In this document: positions 1-8,414 of the stretch, piece by piece | Numbering within the stretch: position 1 is the first letter of the stretch | Layout of the letters: the number at the start of each line of letters is the position of its first letter | Assembly: GCF_001907975.1 (NCBI RefSeq) | Contig: NZ_CP017834.1 | Coordinates: 2,963,517-3,027,516, forward strand | Direction of reading: 5' to 3' | Source: Silvanigrella aquatica | GTDB taxonomy: Bacteria > Bdellovibrionota_B > Oligoflexia > Silvanigrellales > Silvanigrellaceae | Length of the DNA stretch: 64,000 nt | Program-made: the position numbers and the translations under genes | The notes under the pieces: model-generated | What the model was told of the DNA's origin: nothing | What the model saw: only the letters and a program-made list of their open reading frames with translations | Database searches by the model: none

Positions 1-228
1 TTTTTTATCATGAACAAGACACTTCTATCATTTTTAAAACTAGAATAGTTTTTTTTCAACTATAACCATAACCAGATTAAAAATAGAACAAAAAATAAAC
101 TGCGTGACTTCAATTCATAAATAGATTAAAAAACAACAAGAAGAGTAACAATTTATTTTTATTGTGAATCTTTCAAAATTTATTTATACTTGAGTCCCAT
201 TGTCATAACATTTTTATAAGGACAATTC

Positions 229-1881
229 ATGAAGCATAAATTAGGTATTTTATCATCAAAAAAAGTAAAATTTTTTTTGATTACCCCTATCATTTTAGCT
301 GCTGGAATTTATTTATATTCTAATATATTACCTAATTTGAATAAAAGCCAAGCAGAAGAAAATGAAAAGTCTCAATTAGAAAAAGACATGCTCACGATAA
401 ATATGGCAGCTTTGCCTTTCGTACCATGGGATACAGAAGAAGCTCCTATCCATGTTACTGAAACCTTTTCTGCTGCTGTTCATGGAAGCCTCACCCCCAT
501 TTTTGAATTGAGTGAAAAAGACACTTCAAACCAAAATACTCTTTTTAAAAAATATGAATGTCAAAATACAATTTGCACAGCGGAACTTAAAAAAGGCGTT
601 TTATTTCATAATACAAGAGAAGTGAATGCGTATGACGTTGAATTCTCTTTAACTAGAAGATTAATTGCTCCCAAAAAAACTCCCTATGTGCGCTCACTAC
701 TGGACAATATTGTTGGAGTTGATGATGTCAAACAAGAAAATATCGACTATATTTCTGTAAATGATATTATATACCCTTCCAAAGCATTGACTGGAATTGA
801 AGTAAAAGATAAATACAATATTATTTTTCATTTGAAAAAAGAAAATAAATTATTTTTTAGCCGTATTTCTGATGGAAAACTTCCAATCGTTCCAATTGAA
901 GAAATTGAAGATGATTATATAAAGTGGAAACGATTTCCTGTAGGTTTTGGTAAATATAAGGTAACAGGAGCAAATCTTGTAGAACATAAATATTTTTTAG
1001 AGAAAAATTTAGAATCAGAAAAAATTCCTAAATTTATTACTCTATTATACGATTTTGGAAATATTGGCGATATTAAGATGCTTTTAGGTTCACCCGATAG
1101 AGGTGTTGCCGAGTACGAAAATAAAGTTATTTTTTCTAACGTCTATTCGAATGCAGGATTTTTATATAACTACCAAACAGAACTTGGAAATAATGAAAAC
1201 TTTAGAAAAGCGATTTCACTTGCCTTAGATAGAGAAAAAATTGCAGGAGCTTCAATATTTGGAGAAATGCTTGCAGAAGATCAAATGTTTTCTAATATTG
1301 GTTGGCAAAAAGAATATCGTGCCGACGTTCCCTTAGCAAAGCAAAATATCGAAGAAGCCAAAAGATTGCTCAGCCTTGTTCCAGAGCATTTATGGAAAAA
1401 TAAGACATTCCAAGTGCCGACTTTTTGGGAAGATGCGAAAGAAATTAATTCATTGCCCTATATTCCAGAAATTCAAAGACAACTCAAAGAAATTGGTATC
1501 GAAACTGAATTTTTAAATACAAATACGGATTATGATAAATTTACTGATGATGATGAAAATGTTTTATGGTTTACAGGCTTTGGGTTCCCTAATCAAGATC
1601 CTAATAAAAACTTTGCACATTTTCGTAATGGATCTTACTTCACACATGAACATCCAAACGATCCAAAATACGAAGAATTATATCAAAAATCTGTGCAAAA
1701 CTTTTCCCGCTCAAGTGAAGATACAAAATTTTTAAGTCAATATTTTACTCAAAAAAATATTATGACAATCATGATGGTGCAGCGTATGTCAGTATCATAT
1801 GATTCGAGAAAAATAGTCAGTTTGGGCAACCAGTATAATGGTGTTCGCTTGGCAATCTGGGAAATTAAGCTTAAAGACTAA
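229..1881 (+). CDS. Membrane-anchored solute-binding-protein-like (SBP family 5)
   Basis: This 550-residue protein resembles the extracytoplasmic oligopeptide/dipeptide-binding proteins of ABC importers (SBP_bac_5). Seen: a basic N-terminus and one hydrophobic segment at about residues 13-31 with no lipobox and no clear cleavage site, so it may stay anchored in the inner membrane facing the periplasm. Family-like motifs are LKKGVLFHNTREVNAYDVEF, GFGKYKV and FRKAISLALDREKI. AAGGA lies 7 bases before the ATG. The protein at 3563 is a clear paralogue, sharing ETFSAAVHGSL near the mature N-terminus. No permease or ATPase gene is nearby, so a sensing or scavenging role is as plausible as import. 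Ligand unknown. Confidence 0.75.
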   Translation: MKHKLGILSSKKVKFFLITPIILAAGIYLYSNILPNLNKSQAEENEKSQLEKDMLTINMAALPFVPWDTEEAPIHVTETFSAAVHGSLTPIFELSEKDTSNQNTLFKKYECQNTICTAELKKGVLFHNTREVNAYDVEFSLTRRLIAPKKTPYVRSLLDNIVGVDDVKQENIDYISVNDIIYPSKALTGIEVKDKYNIIFHLKKENKLFFSRISDGKLPIVPIEEIEDDYIKWKRFPVGFGKYKVTGANLVEHKYFLEKNLESEKIPKFITLLYDFGNIGDIKMLLGSPDRGVAEYENKVIFSNVYSNAGFLYNYQTELGNNENFRKAISLALDREKIAGASIFGEMLAEDQMFSNIGWQKEYRADVPLAKQNIEEAKRLLSLVPEHLWKNKTFQVPTFWEDAKEINSLPYIPEIQRQLKEIGIETEFLNTNTDYDKFTDDDENVLWFTGFGFPNQDPNKNFAHFRNGSYFTHEHPNDPKYEELYQKSVQNFSRSSEDTKFLSQYFTQKNIMTIMMVQRMSVSYDSRKIVSLGNQYNGVRLAIWEIKLKD

Positions 1882-2146
1882 TATCCCAAATATTATTTAT
1901 ATTTTATTTATAAATAAACATAAATTTTAATTCCGGCAATAAGATTTATAAAATTATAAATAATCAAATAACCAATTAGAAATCATCAAAAAAGAGAAAT
2001 ATAATAAAATATCAAATCAAATCATATTATATTTCTCCAATTTATTACAATAAAACTTGAAATTCAAACTTAAAAAATTTAAGAGAGTGTGTTCACAATT
2101 CGATAAATGTATTGTGACTTTATTGAATTAAAAAAGGAGATATATC

Positions 2147-2644
2147 ATTTTAAATATAAAGAAAATACCAATATTTTATTCAATTATAATTTTTTTCTTT
2201 TTTTCAAATATAGCAAAGGCATCAAATCATTTAACTTGTTCATATAATGGCGGAAAAGATTTTATCGCTTTTCCTGAGGTAACAGGAGAATATAAAATTT
2301 TGACTGCCCGAAGCAAAATCAAAATCGTCTCAATAGTAAGGAACTTTATTTCCAAGGAACATTATAATCCCTCATCATATGGTATTACAGATTTATTTTC
2401 TTTTCATCTGGATAAAAATTATTATAATGAAATAAATGCTCACATTGAAAATAAACCTGATTTCAAATGCCAAATATACAATAGTAAATTAAAAAGATAT
2501 TTTAAAAATATTATGGTTAGTGAAAATTTCCAAATTCCTGAGGAAGATATGCTAGAATACCCTTATACCCGAAAAACTCTTAGTTTAGAAGAAATAGAAA
2601 TAATTATTAATGCTTATGATAAAATAAAAAATCAAAATAATTGA
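2147..2644 (+). CDS. Small secreted protein with probable ATT start
   Basis: This 165-residue reading frame is of unknown function. The first conventional start in frame is TTG at 2300, which lacks a ribosome site and would cut the protein. Reading upstream in frame gives an ATT at 2147, seven bases after AAGGAG (2134-2139). It is followed by a textbook signal peptide: LNIKK, a run of I/F residues, then SNIAKA before SNHLTC. ATT is a known rare initiator (for example infC), but its use here is inferred. The mature part is a diverged paralogue of the next gene: both carry a Cys a few residues after the signal peptide and an IEN(K/N)...C.IYN.K.....KNI block. The paired Cys could form a disulfide in the periplasm or outside. 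Confidence 0.65.
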   Translation: MLNIKKIPIFYSIIIFFFFSNIAKASNHLTCSYNGGKDFIAFPEVTGEYKILTARSKIKIVSIVRNFISKEHYNPSSYGITDLFSFHLDKNYYNEINAHIENKPDFKCQIYNSKLKRYFKNIMVSENFQIPEEDMLEYPYTRKTLSLEEIEIIINAYDKIKNQNN

Positions 2645-2678
2645 AACAACTTCACCTTTAATAAAGAAAGCCTCTTCT

Positions 2679-3173
2679 ATGAATATTGTTAAAATATTAT
2701 CAAAAATCTTAGTTTCTACTGCCTCATTCATTATCCCATTTAATGCATTGGCTTCAAATAAATTAATATGCATAGAAATTAAAAATCCAGAAATTAAATA
2801 TCTCAAAATAACTAATAATATTCCAATCTATGGAACATTTTCATCGTCTATTTTTGAACCAAGTATATACTATAATCAGTCTGAAATAAAAGAAAAATTA
2901 AAAGGCATAGAATTTCAAAAAGCATTTACGTTTTATATTGATCCAAGTGATAATAAAAATGATATTAATAAAATTAAAAGAGCATTAGAAAATAATGCTC
3001 ATAGTTGCTCAATATACAACGAAAAAATTGGTACAATTAAAAATATAATATTTCCTAATACAAATAATAATCATATTAATACTGGATTTACAGAAGATCA
3101 AATCAATCAATTAATGATTACATTGAATGGCGGAGAAGAAGTTGCAGATGAAACAAACCGTCCCATTTTTTGA
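2679..3173 (+). CDS. Small secreted protein, paralogue of the preceding gene
   Basis: A 164-residue protein of unknown function. The N-terminus is a signal peptide (MNIVKILSKILVSTASFIIP, then FNALA) with likely cleavage before SNKLIC. It shares with the upstream gene a Cys shortly after cleavage, the block LENN..SCSIYNEK....KNI, and a C-terminal segment of the form T/S-x-E-(D/E)-(Q/I). Two Cys in equivalent places suggest one conserved disulfide. It sits 34 bases after its paralogue and is probably cotranscribed; the ribosome site is weak (AAGAAAG). The C-terminus ends in a polar tail (GGEEVADETNRPIF). The pair lies between two solute-binding-like genes, so a link to that system is possible but unproven. 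Confidence 0.7.
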   Translation: MNIVKILSKILVSTASFIIPFNALASNKLICIEIKNPEIKYLKITNNIPIYGTFSSSIFEPSIYYNQSEIKEKLKGIEFQKAFTFYIDPSDNKNDINKIKRALENNAHSCSIYNEKIGTIKNIIFPNTNNNHINTGFTEDQINQLMITLNGGEEVADETNRPIF

Positions 3174-3440
3174 GTCGAAATTTTTTTTTATTTTGATAGA
3201 AAAAAATGATTCAAAAAAATCATTTAACAAAATGAAATTATTAAAATTTAATTGAATATTTAAAAAATACGGCGAAATGAAATTATTAAAATAAATTTTC
3301 AATCAAAACATTAAATTTTATCTATATTTGTACAATCTAATATTTTATATTATGATAAAAAAATATCCATAACCAATAAAAACACAGTAATTAATTTTTA
3401 ATACGTGACATAATTTGCTAAATGAATTAAATTCAAAAAT

Positions 3441-3470
3441 GAAGGCTTGTCTTCTGAAAAGAGGACCTTC
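3441..3470 (+). promoter_or_regulatory. GAAA-tetraloop hairpin in the leader of the SBP/kinase operon
   Basis: Seen: GTCTTCT (3449-3455), loop GAAA (3456-3459), AGAGGAC (3460-3466), a seven-pair stem with one G-U pair. It is extended by GAAG (3441-3444) pairing with CTTC (3467-3470) across a four-base bulge. No U-run follows, so it is not a simple terminator. It lies about 95 bases before the start at 3563 and could be a structured leader. Function is unknown. Confidence 0.4.
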
Positions 3471-3508
3471 CAAATAATATATACAATTCATTATTTTTAA
3501 AATAATAA

Positions 3509-3529
3509 AAAGGATCTATTTATATGTAA
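3509..3529 (+). promoter_or_regulatory. Start-stop mini-ORF (ATG TAA) with ribosome site
   Basis: AAAGGA at 3509-3514 is followed by ATG at 3524 and immediately by the stop TAA, in the same frame as the downstream gene. AUG-stop elements with a good ribosome site can stall ribosomes or modulate translation of the next gene in known cases. Here this is only a positional observation, because chance occurrence in AT-rich DNA is likely. Confidence 0.3.
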
Positions 3530-3562
3530 CTCTATTTTTTATGCCATGTTGCTCTAAAAATT

Positions 3563-5224
3563 TTGAAAAGAATAGAAAAAATAAAAATGATAGATTCTTC
3601 TATATTCAAAAATCAAAAGAAAATTTTAATCCTCTATTTCATTTTGACTATTGCTATTATATTAATCATTTATATTATCTTAAATAAAAAAAATAGCCAT
3701 CTTTATAACGATTCTGACTTATATCCAGATAGTGAAACGATTACTTTAAACCTTTCGGATCAAAAACAAATACCTTGGAACATCTCAGATGTTTCAACAT
3801 ATGTTGTTGAAACATTTTCTGCCGCTGTTCACGGAAGTCTTATATCTTTTAGTGGCACTTTCAAAGAATCTACTGACAATAGCGTGCTTTTTGAAAATTA
3901 TTTTTGCGACGGTAATTCTTGCTACGCAAGCCTTAAAAAAGGCGTTTTGTTTCATAATAAAAGAGAAGTGAATGCCTATGATGTTGAATTTTCATTTACA
4001 AGACAATTGATTCATTTTCGCAACGATAATTTTGCTAAAAATATTCTAAGTGATATCATTGGAATTGAAAATCTGAAAAAAGAAAATCTTAAATATATTA
4101 CTGTTGATTCAAATACATATCCTTCTGGTTTTATCGAAGGAATTAAAGTAAAAGACAGATACAATATTATTTTTAATCTCAATAATGAAAATAGCCATTT
4201 TTTTCAAAAAATTTCGTCTGGATATATTCCTATTGTACCCATCGAAGAACTTGATTCACACTATAAAAAATGGAAAACATTTCCGATCGGATTTGGAAAA
4301 TACAGAGTAGTTAAAGCAGATGATAAGGAATTTCAATATGTTATTGAAAAAGTAAATAAAAATGAAGATATTCCAAAATACATCCGATTTATTTTTGATG
4401 AAAAAGATATTGGCGATATAAAAAGCTGTATTGGACTAAGTAAAAAAAATGAAAACTATGATGGCCATATTATTTTTCCAGACATATATGAAAATGGCGG
4501 ATTTTTATTTAATTTTAAAACAGAACTAGGTTCAAATAAAAATTTTAGAAAAGCCATATCTTTAGCTTTAAATCGAAGCGGAATTGCACAAACATCTCCT
4601 TTTGGTGAATTTGTTCCTGATGATCAAATGCTTCCTGAATCGGGATGGCAGAAAAATTTTCGGGCAGAAATTCCTGTTAAAAAAAGGAATTTAAAAAAAG
4701 CTAAAGAACTATTAGAAACAATTCCAGAGTCTCTTTGGAAAGATAAAACATTCCATGTTCATACATTTTGGACTACAAATAAAGATCTTAATCATGAACC
4801 TTACTTTATTGAAATAAAAAAGCAATTAGAAGAAGCTGGTATTCATATTATTTTTCACAATACAAATATGTCATACACTAGATTTACTAAAAATGATCAA
4901 AATGTATTTTGGTGGACAGGATTTGATACGGCGACAAGTGACCCCAATTCAAATTTTGCATTTTTTAGAAATGAATCATTTTTTAATAATATCTCACCAG
5001 AAGACCCTCATTTTGAAAAATTATATCAAGAAGCCACAAAAAGTCTGAGCAAAAGTCCAATATTTACAAGAAATTTGAGTCAATATTTTACTGAAAATAA
5101 TTATATGGTTATAGTATTTCATCTAAGAAAATCTTTACTTTATCAGAAAAAAAGAATTTCATCATTTGGCAATCAATACAGCCCTATAAAAATATTAGTT
5201 TGGGAATTAAAATTAAATAATTAG
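3563..5224 (+). CDS. Second membrane-anchored solute-binding-protein-like
   Basis: A 553-residue paralogue of the protein at 229, again of the oligopeptide-binding (SBP_bac_5) type. Seen: a strongly hydrophobic segment at about residues 20-41 flanked by lysines, then a periplasmic region with VVETFSAAVHGSL, LKKGVLFHNKREVNAYDVEF, GFGKYRV and FRKAISLALNRSG. There is no lipobox. The start is uncertain: TTG at 3563 has no ribosome site, and ATG at 3587 is an alternative that still keeps the membrane segment. The stop is nine bases before the kinase-like gene at 5234, so the two are probably one transcript. With no permease nearby, I infer that it presents a ligand to that kinase rather than to a transporter. 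Confidence 0.72.
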   Translation: MKRIEKIKMIDSSIFKNQKKILILYFILTIAIILIIYIILNKKNSHLYNDSDLYPDSETITLNLSDQKQIPWNISDVSTYVVETFSAAVHGSLISFSGTFKESTDNSVLFENYFCDGNSCYASLKKGVLFHNKREVNAYDVEFSFTRQLIHFRNDNFAKNILSDIIGIENLKKENLKYITVDSNTYPSGFIEGIKVKDRYNIIFNLNNENSHFFQKISSGYIPIVPIEELDSHYKKWKTFPIGFGKYRVVKADDKEFQYVIEKVNKNEDIPKYIRFIFDEKDIGDIKSCIGLSKKNENYDGHIIFPDIYENGGFLFNFKTELGSNKNFRKAISLALNRSGIAQTSPFGEFVPDDQMLPESGWQKNFRAEIPVKKRNLKKAKELLETIPESLWKDKTFHVHTFWTTNKDLNHEPYFIEIKKQLEEAGIHIIFHNTNMSYTRFTKNDQNVFWWTGFDTATSDPNSNFAFFRNESFFNNISPEDPHFEKLYQEATKSLSKSPIFTRNLSQYFTENNYMVIVFHLRKSLLYQKKRISSFGNQYSPIKILVWELKLNN

Positions 5225-5233
5225 AAAAAAGTT

Positions 5234-6979
5234 ATGATATTAAATATATTTTCAATTAAAAAAAAGTTACACATAATATACTGGCTACTATTATCGATAT
5301 TATTATCATTTGTCATGCTAATAATAGATATTGTTATAATAACACTTCAACTAAAGGATTATTATTTATCCACATATGGATACACTGAATATTTAATGCA
5401 AAATAATTACTCTCTAGAGGCTTATAGAAGGCTTATAGAAGTTTCATCATCAATTAATGTGTATGAAAGATTAGAAAAAAATAACTTCTTTGCTGCAGAA
5501 ATATGGGAGTGCGATCAATGCAAAAATAATAAATTTCCTTTATGGCAAACAAATGCTTCTTCCATTTCCGAAATGAGAAATATCGTATTTTTAAAAGGAA
5601 TATTAAAAAAATTTAACTCCATTTTAATTTATAACGACAGCTTAATTGTTGGAGTATCTTTCCCAATATATTCTTATAAAATTTCTCACGATAAAGTTTT
5701 TCAACAAAAAAAATATACATTAACATTTTACAAAAAAGCATTGGATTATAAAATATTTAGTGATGGTACTTCTTTTTTAGAAGTATTTATAATACTAAAT
5801 ATTCTAATGTTTATAATACTTTTATTTTTTATATTTATTCCTTTATCTATTTTAAAAATTAAAGTTGCAAGAAATACAGCCAAGAGCATTGAAGCCAAAA
5901 CACTAGAAAATATTAAAAATATGATTGAACATGAACTTATTAATCAAGAGAATGTCCTGAAATATCCTTTGGATTTAAAATCAAGTATCCATGCCGCCAT
6001 TCATCACAATAACGTGGCACAAATTATTTTAAGAAAAGTTAAAATCAAAAATATTGACCCGATTGATGTTATAGAAGACGTATGGAAAAATACATCATCA
6101 TCTCATATTAAACTCATTTGCAACATAAACATTAATAATAAGATCAATTTCGATCAAAGCACTTTATATATTGCGTTTAATACGATTATAAAAAATGCTT
6201 CGCATAAAAGTGTTGCTGCTACTGAAATTTATATTAATATTACACAAAATTGGTATCAAAAAATTAAAAATGTTATTCTTATTGAAATTTCAAATAATGG
6301 TCATCACATTCCTAAAAATATTAGAGGAAAAATATTATATGGCTACACAAATAAAATAGATGGGCATGGCATTGGACTTAAAAATCTTAGAGAAATTCTT
6401 AAAAAAACAGGGAGTAGTTTAAAGTTAAGCGCTCAACAGCAAACTTGCTTTTCATTTCTTGTGAAAGGATCTGAGGAAAAGGTTAAAATATGTAAAAATT
6501 ACATATTAGAACACACAATTCAAAATAATACCCCTAAAAATACAGTTAATCTGGATATTCAAAAACCACTCGTCATTATAATTGAAGATAATGAATATAT
6601 TTGGCATGGCTGGAAAATCAATATGACTGATGCAAATATTTTGTTTTTTAAAACTCCCGATGAGTTCTTCTGCCATATTGATGAGGAGAAAATGAATGGT
6701 AACAAATGCCTCTCGCTTATTGAAGCTATAATAAGCGATTTTGACTTTGGAAATGGTGTTAATTTTATAAATTCCAATTTAATTGGTGGAATTGCTAATG
6801 AAGACGAAGAATTTCATGGAAAAATTATTCTTTGTACGGGCTTTAATGAAAGCATTCAAAATGACATTCCTAAATGGATGAGAGAAAAAATAGTACTTTT
6901 TTTTCAAAAAAGACCTGTTTCTTATAAAGAAATCATAGAGATGCTAAATAACAAGAATTTAAATTTAAATCATTTTTAA
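5234..6979 (+). CDS. Hybrid histidine-kinase-like protein with C-terminal receiver domain
   Basis: A 581-residue predicted inner-membrane sensor. Order: TM helix (about 13-38); extracytoplasmic domain (39-180) with a C93-x-x-C96 pair; TM helix (182-205); a helical linker with no standard H-E/D-x-x-x-P phosphoacceptor box (H233 is one candidate). Then comes an HATPase domain with N-box (IIKNASHKS, N321), G1-like ISNNGHHIP, and G2 GHGIGLKNLR (378-387). Last is a receiver-like domain (446-575) with EDN (451-453), SDFDFG (501-506) and QKRP (558-561). The acidic pocket and Lys suggest a functional receiver. It follows the solute-binding-like gene by nine bases. No separate response regulator with an output domain is seen nearby. 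Confidence 0.75.
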   Translation: MILNIFSIKKKLHIIYWLLLSILLSFVMLIIDIVIITLQLKDYYLSTYGYTEYLMQNNYSLEAYRRLIEVSSSINVYERLEKNNFFAAEIWECDQCKNNKFPLWQTNASSISEMRNIVFLKGILKKFNSILIYNDSLIVGVSFPIYSYKISHDKVFQQKKYTLTFYKKALDYKIFSDGTSFLEVFIILNILMFIILLFFIFIPLSILKIKVARNTAKSIEAKTLENIKNMIEHELINQENVLKYPLDLKSSIHAAIHHNNVAQIILRKVKIKNIDPIDVIEDVWKNTSSSHIKLICNININNKINFDQSTLYIAFNTIIKNASHKSVAATEIYINITQNWYQKIKNVILIEISNNGHHIPKNIRGKILYGYTNKIDGHGIGLKNLREILKKTGSSLKLSAQQQTCFSFLVKGSEEKVKICKNYILEHTIQNNTPKNTVNLDIQKPLVIIIEDNEYIWHGWKINMTDANILFFKTPDEFFCHIDEEKMNGNKCLSLIEAIISDFDFGNGVNFINSNLIGGIANEDEEFHGKIILCTGFNESIQNDIPKWMREKIVLFFQKRPVSYKEIIEMLNNKNLNLNHF

Positions 6980-7187
6980 TAAACAAAAAAATTAAATATA
7001 CAGCTTAAATATTAAATATTATAGATTTATATGTGAATATTTTTAGTATTTTTTTATTAAATAATTTACTTTTAATTTTATAGATTAAAGCTTTATTTTT
7101 AATTTTTTATAAATATTATTATTTTATTTTTTGCTAATTTTTTTTAATTAATTTAACAATTAATTGTCTTTTTTAAGGAGAAAAAAA

Positions 7188-7754
7188 ATGAAGAGGACTT
7201 TAAACTTATTCTTGCTAACTTTTCTATTTAGCAGCCAAGCCTATGGATTGCTTCCCATTTCAAAACCCTATTTATATTGCGTGAATCCAACCGTGAATCC
7301 AGAACAAAGAAAGATAGAAGGCACAGGTTGGAATTGGGCCAAAGGAAATGATGACAATAACCGATTAACTGATTATTCTGAATATGTAAAAGTTGTTTCA
7401 AATGGAATACAGTTAAAGGGTAATTATTTAAATATTCCAAATGCTAACTATTTTACTCTAAGCAAACCTTTCGAAACAATTTATGAAGAATATTCTTTTT
7501 GCGAAGCTATAAGTAGAAAATGCCAAGATGATTTTGATCCAAATTTTGTCGGTATTGGCGTTTATGGAGGATCTTATTCCATAGCTAAATCAATAGCCGG
7601 ATATTCTTCATGGTATAACATTGTATTTTATCGAAATAGTTATGATAAAATAAAAAATGAAATGCAAAAAATTTATGATACTTGTGCCAATATAAAATTT
7701 AAGCTTCTTGAAACCTCTCCTGAGAATATATTTCAAAATGAAGTTATTGATTAA
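7188..7754 (+). CDS. Small secreted protein of unknown function
   Basis: A 188-residue protein. The ATG at 7188 has AAGGAG eight bases upstream; an upstream in-frame start at 7164 lies before that site and is unlikely. The signal peptide is MKRTLNLFLLTFLFSSQAYG, followed by LLPIS. The mature protein has four Cys (YLYC, SFC, RKC, YDTC), fitting two disulfides in the periplasm or outside, and is rich in Tyr, Asn and Gly in the middle (GIGVYGGSYSIAKS). No family was recognised. It lies about 210 bases after the kinase gene on the same strand and could be a separate transcript. Confidence 0.7.
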   Translation: MKRTLNLFLLTFLFSSQAYGLLPISKPYLYCVNPTVNPEQRKIEGTGWNWAKGNDDNNRLTDYSEYVKVVSNGIQLKGNYLNIPNANYFTLSKPFETIYEEYSFCEAISRKCQDDFDPNFVGIGVYGGSYSIAKSIAGYSSWYNIVFYRNSYDKIKNEMQKIYDTCANIKFKLLETSPENIFQNEVID

Positions 7755-7811
7755 TTCATTGAATAAAAAAATTCCACAGAGCTAAAAAAGATATCTTGTT
7801 ATTATAATTTT

Positions 7812-8357
7812 TCAAAACTTATCAATTAAATTTTTTATACGATTTAAATTTTCTTCTAAAAAACATTTCTTGTAAATCATTTGTCTTGTAATAAGCGAAA
7901 ATCCATGAATTGATATTTTCATTTTGCGCAGTAACACGAGAAGCCGCACAAGCTCTCTACGTGATTCCACAGACAACTCCTTATCAATTAAATGAATTTC
8001 ATTTAAAAATGCCGAGTTTGAATTATCGATATTTAACTGCTGTTGTTGGACACTGAAAAATAAATTTATCATTTCAGGATAGGATTTATCGAAAAAATTT
8101 CCTAATTTCATTACAACTTTATAATCATCTAAAATTTTAATAGGGTTTTCATATATCCGATGTAATGTTTTTAAACTAATTCCCAAATAATTTGCCATAA
8201 CTTCCCTTGCCTCTAAGGGAAATGATAAAAAATAATCAATTTGTGAACTTTCTTCTTTTAATTGCTTAATTTTTATTTGAGATTCACAATTTGAAGATAA
8301 AATAAGAAGCATTTTATTCATTTTATGAGCTATATTATTTGCAATAAAAGGTTCCAT
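7812..8357 (-). CDS. Unknown cytoplasmic protein with a possible helix-turn-helix
   Basis: A 181-residue all-helical protein without signal peptide or membrane segment. Residues about 47-72 (SFPLEAREVMANYLGIS then LKTLHRIYEN) have the spacing of a helix-turn-helix, as in many DNA-binding regulators. The C-terminal half is rich in Leu, Arg and Lys (RRELVRLLVLLRKMKISIHG). No family was identified and the DNA-binding idea is an inference from pattern only. It is the last gene of a minus-strand run, 57 bases after the lipoprotein gene. Its 3' end faces the secreted protein gene at 7188. Confidence 0.6.
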   Translation of the reverse strand: MEPFIANNIAHKMNKMLLILSSNCESQIKIKQLKEESSQIDYFLSFPLEAREVMANYLGISLKTLHRIYENPIKILDDYKVVMKLGNFFDKSYPEMINLFFSVQQQQLNIDNSNSAFLNEIHLIDKELSVESRRELVRLLVLLRKMKISIHGFSLITRQMIYKKCFLEENLNRIKNLIDKF

Positions 8358-8414
8358 GTTAACTACTTCACTATTTAATTATGAATTTTTTTGATAAAAT
8401 TTCAAAAAATGATT

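Larger units (their letters stand above)
3174..3562. other. AT-rich leader region of the 3563-6979 operon
   Basis: No convincing gene. The stretch holds two near-direct repeats of the form AATGAAATTATTAAAA (about 3230-3245 and 3276-3292). It also holds a compact hairpin at 3441-3470 and a Shine-Dalgarno followed by ATG-TAA at about 3509-3529. The hairpin and mini-ORF are listed separately. The region presumably contains the promoter of the downstream operon, but no confident -35/-10 pair was picked. Confidence 0.5.

Noticed and set aside
1-48. Open frame at the left edge ending in TAG at 46-48
   Set aside because: Only 16 codons are visible; it could be the end of a gene cut by the window, but there is too little sequence to support it.
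2300-2644. TTG at 2300 as the start of the first small secreted protein
   Set aside because: No ribosome site, and it would remove the signal peptide and the conserved Cys shared with the paralogue.
3225-3300. Repeat array or CRISPR-like units in the leader (AATGAAATTATTAAAA twice)
   Set aside because: Only two imperfect AT-rich copies with no regular spacing; expected by chance at this composition.
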